Shown in pieces: positions 1-8,451 of a stretch of DNA of 21,256 nucleotides. This DNA is from Sedimenticola sp. (GTDB lineage: Bacteria > Pseudomonadota > Gammaproteobacteria > Chromatiales > Chromatiaceae): contig JALVUB010000252.1 of NCBI GenBank assembly GCA_027023915.1, positions 1-21,256 of the forward strand. The letters run 5' to 3'. Position 1 is the first letter of the stretch. Each line of letters starts with the position of its first letter. The position numbers and the translations under genes are program-made. The notes below the pieces were generated by a model. It was not told the origin of the DNA, did not search any database, and saw nothing but the letters and a program-made list of their open reading frames with translations.

Positions 1-1
1 A

Positions 2-562
2 GAGGGAGCCGATCACCCCTCACCCTCCGGCAGAGGGGCCGGGGGTGAGGGGATCACCATCCTCGACCTCGGCACCGGCTCCGGCGCCATCGCCCTCGCC
101 ATTGCCCACGAGCGCCCCCGGTGGCAGGTCACCGCCACCGACCTAAGCGCCGAAGCGCTGGCGGTGGCCCGGGAGAACGCCCGCAACCTGGGTTTGAAAA
201 ACCTCCGCTTTCTCCAAGGCCGCTGGTACGACCCCCTTCCGGGGGAAACCCGCTTTCACCTCATCCTCAGCAACCCGCCCTACGTGGCCGAGGGCGATCC
301 CCACCTCCAGGGGGACGGGGTGCGCCACGAGCCGCTCTCCGCCCTGGCTGCCGGCCCGGAGGGGCTCGATGAGCTGCGCACCATCGTCCGTGGCGCGCCC
401 CCCTACCTGGAGCCAGGCGGCTGGCTGGCGGTGGAGCACGGGGCGGAACAGGGGGAAGCGGTGCGGGCGCTGTTCCGGGAGGCGGAGTTCGAAAGGGTGG
501 AAACCCGCCGGGATCTGGCCGGAAGGGACAGGGTGACACTGGGCTGTTATGCTTGTGGTTGA
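2..562 (+). CDS. prmC: PrmC, peptide chain release factor glutamine methyltransferase (5'-truncated by window edge)
   Basis: This is the C-terminal SAM-binding part of the enzyme that N5-methylates the glutamine of the GGQ motif in release factors RF1 and RF2. The reading frame is open from position 2. SAM motif I (ILDLGTGSGAIALA) starts at position 59, the catalytic NPPY motif lies in SNPPYVAEGDP near 270-302, and the protein ends in the family-typical DLAGRDRVTLG before TGA at 560-562. moeB follows, as it often does in gammaproteobacteria. Oddly, the residues just before motif I (HPSPSGRGAGGEG, about 14-52) are the translation of a palindromic repeat and not normal PrmC sequence. Whether the missing N-terminal part is intact cannot be seen. 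I am sure of the family; whether the gene is functional is less certain. Confidence 0.9.
   Translation, partial: EGADHPSPSGRGAGGEGITILDLGTGSGAIALAIAHERPRWQVTATDLSAEALAVARENARNLGLKNLRFLQGRWYDPLPGETRFHLILSNPPYVAEGDPHLQGDGVRHEPLSALAAGPEGLDELRTIVRGAPPYLEPGGWLAVEHGAEQGEAVRALFREAEFERVETRRDLAGRDRVTLGCYACG
11..58. repeat. Palindromic GC-rich repeat, copy A, inside prmC
   Basis: The left arm CCCCTCACCC at 16-25 is exactly complementary to GGGTGAGGGG at 43-52. The centre is CG-rich and contains GAGGGG. GATCACC occurs at both ends (11-17 and 52-58). The sequence resembles the CCCTCACCC/GGGTGAGGG intergenic repeats common in GC-rich proteobacteria, and copy B at 564-636 shares the arm sequence. It is translated in frame as part of PrmC. 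Confidence 0.75.
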
Positions 563-563
563 T

Positions 564-636
564 CCCTTCACCCCCACGGTGAAAGAGGGGTGACCGGCTT
601 CCTCTCCTCCAGGGAGAGGGTTGGGGTGAGGGGAGG
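564..636. repeat. Palindromic GC-rich repeat, copy B, between prmC and moeB
   Basis: Outer arms are CCCTTCACCCC at 564-574 and GGGGTGAGGGG at 623-633, matching at 10 of 11 positions. Two smaller hairpins nest inside: TCACCCC 568-574 with GGGGTGA 587-593, and CCTCTCC 601-607 with GGAGAGG 613-619. It fills nearly all of the 83-nt prmC-moeB gap. The 3' end of the element overlaps the moeB ribosome binding site. It may also weaken or terminate transcripts, but there is no T-tract typical of a rho-independent terminator. Confidence 0.75.
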
Positions 637-645
637 AAAAACACC
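630..645 (+). promoter_or_regulatory. moeB ribosome binding site formed by the edge of repeat copy B
   Basis: GAGGA at 633-637 lies 8 nt before the moeB ATG at 646. The GGGG/GAGG part of this Shine-Dalgarno sequence is the outer right arm of the palindromic repeat, so pairing with the left arm at 564-574 could occlude it. Confidence 0.6.
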
Positions 646-1386
646 ATGAACGACGAGGAACTGCTCCAGTACAGCCGCCAGATCATGCTCCCCCAGATCG
701 ACCTGGAGGGGCAGCAGCGGCTGCTCGACTCCCGGGCGCTCATCATCGGCCTGGGGGGGCTGGGCGCGCCGGTGGCCCTCTACCTGGCCGCCGCCGGCGT
801 GGGCGAGCTGGTGCTGGTGGATTTCGACGAGGTGGATCTCACCAACCTCCAGCGCCAGATCGTCCACAGCCACGAGGCCATCGGCACGCCCAAGGTCCAC
901 TCGGCGCAGCAGACCCTGAACCGCATCAACCCGCGCTGCCGCACCCTGCCGGTCCACGGGCGGCTGGAAGGCGAGGCGCTGGAGGAGGCGGTGGCCGAAG
1001 CCGATGTGGTGCTCGACTGTAGCGACAATTTCGTCACCCGCTACGCCATCAACCACGCCTGCGTGCGCCAGGGCAAGCCCCTGGTCTCCGGCTCGGCCAT
1101 CCGCTGGGAGGGCCAGGTGGCGGTCTTCAACGACCACCCCGAGGCGCCCTGCTACCACTGCCTCTACGGCGACAGCGGCGAGCTCGACGCCAGCTGCGCC
1201 GCCAACGGCGTGCTCGCCCCGGTGGTGGGCATCATCGGCTCCATCCAGGCCACGGAAGCGATCAAGCTGCTGGTGGGTACCGGCGAACCGCTTAGCGGCC
1301 GCCTGCTCCTCCTCGACGCCCTGACCATGGAGCTGCGCACCCTCAAACTGCGGCCCGACCCCGGCTGCCCGGTCTGCGGGGACTGA
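646..1386 (+). CDS. moeB: MoeB/ThiF-type adenylyltransferase, molybdopterin-synthase activating enzyme
   Basis: MoeB adenylates the C-terminal glycine of MoaD so it can accept sulfur for molybdopterin synthesis. Paralogues such as ThiF act on ThiS in the same way. At 246 aa it has the normal MoeB length. It shows the nucleotide-binding GLGGLG at residues 35-40, the conserved DCSDNF near 124-129, and two CxxC pairs (C169/C172 and C241/C244) that fit the structural zinc site. No rhodanese domain is attached. It lies downstream of prmC, a common pairing, across a palindromic repeat that also carries its Shine-Dalgarno sequence. No other molybdopterin genes are in the window, so a role with MoaD or ThiS cannot be settled by context. 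Confidence 0.92.
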   Translation: MNDEELLQYSRQIMLPQIDLEGQQRLLDSRALIIGLGGLGAPVALYLAAAGVGELVLVDFDEVDLTNLQRQIVHSHEAIGTPKVHSAQQTLNRINPRCRTLPVHGRLEGEALEEAVAEADVVLDCSDNFVTRYAINHACVRQGKPLVSGSAIRWEGQVAVFNDHPEAPCYHCLYGDSGELDASCAANGVLAPVVGIIGSIQATEAIKLLVGTGEPLSGRLLLLDALTMELRTLKLRPDPGCPVCGD

Positions 1387-1388
1387 AA

Positions 1389-1985
1389 ATGCCGCCTTTC
1401 GACCCCACCCGCATCGAACAACTCCGCCGTGACATCGTCTTTCAGGAGACGTTGATGGGCCACCCGCTCACCTTTCACACCACCTGGGGGCTCTTTTCGC
1501 CCAAGGGGATCGATGCCGGCACCCGGTTGCTGCTGGATCACCTCGAGGTGCGCCCCAACGAGCGGGCGCTGGACCTGGGCTGTGGCTACGGGCCGCTGGG
1601 GTTGGCCATCGCCAAGGCGGCGCCACAGGGGTTCTGCACCCTGGTGGACAAGGATTTCGTGGCGGTGGAGTACGCGCGCAAGAACGCCGCCCTGAACGGC
1701 ATCGAAAACGTGGAGGTACTGCTGAGCAACGGCCTGGACCAGGTGCCCGCCGAGCGCCGCTTCACCCTGGCGGTGACCAACTTGCCGGCCAAGACCGGCA
1801 AGGAGCACTACTACCTCTTCTTCCACGACATCCACCAGCGGCTGGAGCCGGGCGGTCGTTTCTACGTGGTGGTTATCAGCGGCCTGCGCCAGTTCATCAA
1901 GCGCAGCTTCACCGAAATCTTCGGCAACCACAAAAAGGTCAAGCAGGGAAAAAGCTATACGGTGGCGATGGGGGTGAAAGCGTAG
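1389..1985 (+). CDS. RsmC-like class I SAM-dependent methyltransferase
   Basis: This is a 198-aa single-domain methyltransferase of the 'methyltransferase small' group (RsmC/YbxB-like). SAM motif I is ALDLGCGYGPLGLA at residues 60-73, followed by an acidic motif II (LVDKD, about 85-89). The position of the usual catalytic NPPF/NPPI reads NLPAKTG at 131-137. The N-terminal FHTTWGLFSPKGIDAGT stretch matches the typical entry of RsmC-type C-terminal domains, while the RsmC N-terminal domain is absent. The ATG lies 2 nt after the moeB stop, so it is probably co-transcribed. The gene ends 16 nt from a convergent methyltransferase. The substrate is unknown; rRNA or another nucleic acid is the family expectation. 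Confidence 0.85.
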   Translation: MPPFDPTRIEQLRRDIVFQETLMGHPLTFHTTWGLFSPKGIDAGTRLLLDHLEVRPNERALDLGCGYGPLGLAIAKAAPQGFCTLVDKDFVAVEYARKNAALNGIENVEVLLSNGLDQVPAERRFTLAVTNLPAKTGKEHYYLFFHDIHQRLEPGGRFYVVVISGLRQFIKRSFTEIFGNHKKVKQGKSYTVAMGVKA

Positions 1986-2001
1986 TCCTGTCGCAACCCG
2001 C

Positions 2002-2609
2002 TCACCGCCATGCCAGGATGGTGAAATCGTTGTCCAGGTAGTCGTCTCGCAGTTCCACGCGGGGGGCGAAGCGGCGCGCCAGCGCCAGCATCTCCCCGGG
2101 GTGAAAGCTCTGCATGTCCCAGCGGCTCGCGGTGGGAGCGTGGCGGGCGTCGAGCAGGTTGAAGGCGATGCCCAGGCGGCAGGCGTCCCACATGCGGGGG
2201 ATGAGCCGGCGGGCGTAGGCGCCATCGTCCCCCAGGTCGCGGTTGAGGGTGCCCGAGAGCACCACCCAGTCGAACGACCCGGGCGCGGGGTCGAGATCGA
2301 AGAGATCGCCCTCCACCAGCCGCAGGCCAGGATGGCGCCGGCGCCCCTCGGCCAGGAGGTCGGGAGAGAGGTCGAGGCCGGTGTAGTCCACCGGGCAGCC
2401 CTGCCTTTCGAGCCAGACGGCCAGGTCGCCGAAGCCGCAGCCCACGTCCAGCAGGCTCTGACCGGGCTGGATGCCCACCTCGAAGAGCACCTGGAAGCGC
2501 CTTTCCTGAACCTCGCGATTGCTCCAGTAGAGCGCCCAGGGGGAGTAGCCGTAGCGTCGCAGGCTGTCGCGATGGGCGCAGAGGATGCGGCGCCGCTGCT
2601 CGGCGTCCA

Positions 2610-2610
<1 letters not shown>
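2002..2610 (-). CDS. Class I SAM-dependent methyltransferase, function unknown
   Basis: This 202-aa protein has a Rossmann methyltransferase core. Motif I is LLDVGCGFGDLA at residues 53-64, and the acidic residue expected at the end of strand 2 is in YTGLDLSPD (D80). GDLFDLD follows at 101-107. Its ATG overlaps the gatB stop by 1 nt (TAATG on the minus strand), so it is very likely translated from the gatCAB transcript. The link to tRNA amidation is only positional. There is no NPPY-type motif, so a small-molecule or protein substrate is as plausible as RNA. I do not recognise a named family. Confidence 0.85.
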
Positions 2611-5511
<2,901 letters not shown>

Positions 5512-5515
<4 letters not shown>

Positions 5516-5799
5516 TCAATCACCCTGGGAACCAGATAAAGGCCGTTTTCCACCAACGGCGCCACCGCCTGGTACTGGTCACGATGATTTTCCTCGGTGA
5601 CCCGGTCAACCCGCAGCCGTTGGGTCATCTCCAACGGATGGGCCATGGGAGTGATGTCACCGGTGTCCAGTTCGTCCATCTGTTCCACCAGATGAAGAAT
5701 GCCGGCCAGCTCACCGCGCAGATGCTCCAGCTCCTCCTCCGGCACCGCCAGCCGCGCCAGGTGGGCAATCTTCTCCACATCTTCACGTTGCAGGGACAT
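5512..5799 (-). CDS. gatC: GatC, Asp-tRNA(Asn)/Glu-tRNA(Gln) amidotransferase subunit C
   Basis: GatC is the small subunit that wraps around and stabilises GatA-GatB. With ATG at 5799 the protein is 95 aa, the usual length, and starts MSLQREDVEKIAHLARLA as expected. It continues with the conserved PMAHPLEMTQRLRVDRV region. A TTG at 5823 would add eight residues not expected in the family and has no convincing Shine-Dalgarno sequence. It is the first gene of a minus-strand operon divergent from mreB. A match to a sigma-70 promoter for this direction was not convincing. Confidence 0.95.
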
Positions 5800-6016
5800 G
5801 CCTTGTGATTCCACAATATCCAAGGGAGCCGGAAGCTACCACAAATCACCCCGTTTTACACCTTCCGGGGGAAATCCCCACTTGCCGACAACCGAAGCTG
5901 TTGATAGATTAGCGCCCTCTGAAGCGGAGGTCTGCCAAGGGCAGGCATCGGTTTTCATTGCTGTTTCCCGACTTTTCCACAACTCGCTCGAGCGACCGCC
6001 TTAACGGATTTTGTTG
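5800..6016. promoter_or_regulatory. Divergent gatC/mreB intergenic region
   Basis: These 217 nt separate gatCAB from the mre cluster. Apart from the mreB promoter candidate at 5882-5910 they hold a short inverted repeat, GGGG-aaat-CCCC (5868-5879), directly before the -35 element, and another, CTGCC-aag-GGCAG, near 5931-5943. No small ORF or RNA gene is evident. Confidence 0.55.
5882..5910 (+). promoter_or_regulatory. Candidate sigma-70 promoter for mreB
   Basis: TTGCCG (5882-5887) and TAGATT (5905-5910) are separated by exactly 17 nt. Each hexamer matches consensus at 4 of 6 positions. The predicted start would leave a leader of about 100 nt before the mreB ATG at 6017. This is prediction from sequence only. 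Confidence 0.45.
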
Positions 6017-7063
6017 ATGCTTTTCAGACGTCTGCGCGGACTTTTTTCCAACGATCTCTCCATCGACCTGGGCACGGCCAACACCCTTATCTATGCCCGG
6101 GACCAGGGCATAGTGCTCAACGAGCCTTCGGTGGTGGCGATCCGCGAGGATCGCGGTCGCGGCACCAAGGCGGTGGCCGCGGTGGGGGAAGAAGCCAAGA
6201 AGATGTTGGGCCGCACCCCCACCAACATCACCGCCATCCGTCCCATGAAGGACGGCGTCATCGCCGACTTCACGGTGACGGAAAAAATGCTTCAGTACTT
6301 TATTCACAAAGTACACGAGAGCCGCCTTATCCGACCCAGTCCGAGGGTGCTGATCTGCGTGCCCTGCGGCTCCACCCAGGTGGAGCGGCGCGCCATCAAG
6401 GAGTCGGCGGCGGGCGCCGGCGCGCGCGAGGTCTATCTCATTGAAGAGCCGATGGCGGCGGCAATCGGCGCCAACCTGCCGGTGGACGAGGCACGGGGCT
6501 CCATGGTGCTGGACATCGGCGGCGGCACTTCGGAAGTCGCCATTCTCTCGCTCAACGGCATTGTCTATGCCAATTCGGCGCGCATCGGCGGCGACAAGTT
6601 CGACGAGGCCATCATCAACTACGTGCGACGCAACTACGGCAGCCTTATCGGCGAGGCAACGGCGGAACAGATCAAGCACGAAATCGCCACCGCCTGGCCC
6701 GGCAACGAGGTGCAGGAGATCGAGGTCAAGGGCCGCAATCTGGCCGAGGGCATTCCGCGCAGCTTCACGCTCAACAGCAACGAGATCCTGGAAGCGCTGC
6801 AAGAGCCCTTGAGCGGCATCGTGGACGCGGTGCGCCGCGCCCTGGAGCAGACGCCTCCCGAGCTGGGGGCGGACGTGGCCGAGCGGGGCATCGTGCTCAC
6901 CGGCGGCGGCGCCTTGCTGCGCGGGCTGGACCGGTTGTTGGAGGAGGAGACCGGCCTGCCGGTGATCGTGGCGGAAGACCCCATGACCTGCGTGGCCCGT
7001 GGTGGCGGCAGGGCGTTGGAGATGATGGACGAGAAGGCGGGAGACTTCTTCAGCGTGGAGTAA
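6017..7063 (+). CDS. mreB: MreB, rod-shape-determining actin homologue
   Basis: MreB polymerises along the inner membrane and guides the elongation peptidoglycan machinery. The 348-aa protein carries an amphipathic N-terminus (MLFRRLRGLFS), phosphate motif 1 (SIDLGTANT, residues 15-23), phosphate motif 2 in VLDIGGGTSEVAIL, and the adenosine motif LTGGGALLRGLDRLL. It is close to E. coli MreB throughout. I chose ATG at 6017 because it fits the family start; the two preceding TTG codons (6011, 6014) are in frame but unneeded. ACGGA at 6004-6008 can act as Shine-Dalgarno. mreC follows 15 nt later in the same reading frame. Confidence 0.98.
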   Translation: MLFRRLRGLFSNDLSIDLGTANTLIYARDQGIVLNEPSVVAIREDRGRGTKAVAAVGEEAKKMLGRTPTNITAIRPMKDGVIADFTVTEKMLQYFIHKVHESRLIRPSPRVLICVPCGSTQVERRAIKESAAGAGAREVYLIEEPMAAAIGANLPVDEARGSMVLDIGGGTSEVAILSLNGIVYANSARIGGDKFDEAIINYVRRNYGSLIGEATAEQIKHEIATAWPGNEVQEIEVKGRNLAEGIPRSFTLNSNEILEALQEPLSGIVDAVRRALEQTPPELGADVAERGIVLTGGGALLRGLDRLLEEETGLPVIVAEDPMTCVARGGGRALEMMDEKAGDFFSVE

Positions 7064-7066
7064 CGC

Positions 7067-7081
7067 AGGAGTCACGACATC
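7067..7081 (+). promoter_or_regulatory. mreC ribosome binding site with apparent ATC start codon
   Basis: AGGAG at 7067-7071, a 7-nt spacer (7072-7078), then ATC at 7079-7081. The spacing is ideal for initiation at the ATC. No ATG, GTG, TTG or CTG occurs in the mreC frame between the mreB stop (7061-7063) and the GTG at 7121. Confidence 0.65.
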
Positions 7082-7978
7082 AAGTTCATCTTTGCAGAAG
7101 GCCCTTCCCCCGGCGCCCGGGTGATAGGTGCCATGTTGCTGTCGCTGGTGCTGATGGTGGTGGATCACCGCTTCCATCAGGCCGATGCGGTGCGCCGCGT
7201 ACTGGCCTCTCTCGTCTATCCGATTCAGGCATTGGCGGAATTTCCCGCGGAGGTGGCCGGCTGGCTTGGAGAAAACCTACGCAGCCGCAGCAGCCTGAAA
7301 GCGGAGAATCGTCTTCTAAAAACAGAAAACCTCAAGCTGAAAGGCGAACTGCAACAACTTGCCGCCCTGAAAGCGGAGAACGAGCGGCTGCGGGATCTTC
7401 TGGGCTCAGCCTACAAACTTGGTAACCGGGTATTGGTGGCGGAGCTTTCCGGCATGGACCTGGACCCCTTCCGCCAACAGGTGATGATCGACAAGGGCAG
7501 CGCCTCTGGCGTCTATCCCGGACAACCGGTCCTTGACGCCCGCGCGGTGATGGGCCAGGTGACGGAAGTGGCGTCTCAACGGGCCACCGTGCTACTGATT
7601 ACCGACGCCCGACACGCCTTGCCGGTACAGGTGCTGCGTAACGGGCTACGCACCATCGCCGTGGGCACCGGACGCATCGACCGCCTGGATCTGCCCTACC
7701 TGCCCAACAACGCGGACATCCGCAAGGGAGATCTGCTGGTCACCTCGGGGCTGGGGGGCAAATTTCCACCGGGCTATCCGGTGGCCCGGGTGGCGGAAGT
7801 AAAACCTGCTCCCGGAAAGCCTTTCGCCCATGTCACCGCCACGCCTCTCGCGCGGTTGGATCGCAGCCGGGAGGTGCTGCTGGTGTGGGAGATGAAGCCG
7901 ACGCCGGCAACCCCGTCAGAGCCGACGGAAGAGCGTGGCGCTTCCGATCCTGAACGGAAACAACCGGCGACACCTTGA
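7079..7978 (+). CDS. mreC: MreC, rod-shape-determining protein (apparent ATC start)
   Basis: MreC is a bitopic inner-membrane protein whose periplasmic beta domains activate PBP2/RodA. A transmembrane helix (VIGAMLLSLVLMVV) is followed by a coiled coil rich in KAENRLLKTENLKLK-type heptads and then two beta domains with VMIDKGSASGVYPGQPV and LLVTSGLGGKFPPGYPV. The cytoplasmic tail reads IKFIFAEGPSPGAR and aligns residue for residue with E. coli MKPIFSRGPSLQIR, which places the start at ATC 7079, seven nt after AGGAG. The first standard in-frame start, GTG 7121, would delete this tail and lacks a Shine-Dalgarno sequence. The product is 299 aa from 7079, or 285 aa from 7121. The gene is certain; the start is inferred. 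Confidence 0.93.
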   Translation: MKFIFAEGPSPGARVIGAMLLSLVLMVVDHRFHQADAVRRVLASLVYPIQALAEFPAEVAGWLGENLRSRSSLKAENRLLKTENLKLKGELQQLAALKAENERLRDLLGSAYKLGNRVLVAELSGMDLDPFRQQVMIDKGSASGVYPGQPVLDARAVMGQVTEVASQRATVLLITDARHALPVQVLRNGLRTIAVGTGRIDRLDLPYLPNNADIRKGDLLVTSGLGGKFPPGYPVARVAEVKPAPGKPFAHVTATPLARLDRSREVLLVWEMKPTPATPSEPTEERGASDPERKQPATP

Positions 7979-8451
7979 TGCGGGGATACGGCGTCATTCT
8001 CACCACTTTGCTTCTGGCTTTGGTGCTTAGCGTGTTGCCGATGCCAGCGGAAATGGCGTTCTACCGCCCCCACTGGGTAGCCCTGGCACTCATTTACTGG
8101 TGCATGGCCCTGCCGGAAAAAGTGGGCGTGGGCTTTGCGTTCCTCTGCGGCCTGCTGCTGGACATTCTCACCGGCACGCTGCTTGGTCAGCACGCCTTCG
8201 GGCTGTCGCTGGTGGCCTACCTTACCCTCAAGAGCTACCGGCGGGTAAGAGTCTTCCCCCTGTGGCAGCAGGCCATTTTCGTAGCGGTGTTGTTACTGCT
8301 GGAAAGAGTGCTGTTCTTTTGGGTCAACGGCGCGTTGGGGTTGCCGACATCGTCCCCCGCCGCCTGGACAACGCCTTTGATCGGCGGCCTGTTGTGGCCA
8401 TGGACCTTCATCATTCTGCGTGACTTGCGCCGTCGATTCCACACGCCATGA
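7978..8451 (+). CDS. mreD: MreD, rod-shape-determining membrane protein
   Basis: This 157-aa, very hydrophobic protein has about five predicted transmembrane segments, as usual for MreD. Characteristic stretches are MPAEMAFYRPHWVALALIYWC and the GLLLDILTGTLLGQHAF motif in the middle. MreD works with MreC and the elongasome in the inner membrane. I chose ATG 7978, which shares its A with the mreC stop (TGATG); a TTG one codon upstream is in frame. Its 3' end overlaps mrdA by 4 nt (ATGA), so translation is probably coupled on both sides. Confidence 0.95.
   Translation: MRGYGVILTTLLLALVLSVLPMPAEMAFYRPHWVALALIYWCMALPEKVGVGFAFLCGLLLDILTGTLLGQHAFGLSLVAYLTLKSYRRVRVFPLWQQAIFVAVLLLLERVLFFWVNGALGLPTSSPAAWTTPLIGGLLWPWTFIILRDLRRRFHTP

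Noticed and set aside
11..58. GATCACC at both ends of repeat copy A as a target-site duplication
   Set aside because: The two copies are 41 nt apart, so clean removal of one copy plus the element would shift the prmC frame. The match may be part of the palindrome or chance.
564..636. Repeat copy B as a rho-independent terminator after prmC
   Set aside because: Stable hairpins exist but no T-tract follows, and moeB is on the same strand right after.
5909..7177. A 422-codon open frame on the minus strand opposite mreB
   Set aside because: mreB is unmistakable on the plus strand; the opposite frame is His/Ala/Gly-rich and without domains.
7121..7978. GTG 7121 as the mreC start
   Set aside because: It lacks a Shine-Dalgarno sequence and would remove the tail that aligns with E. 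coli MreC. Kept as an alternative, not as the call.
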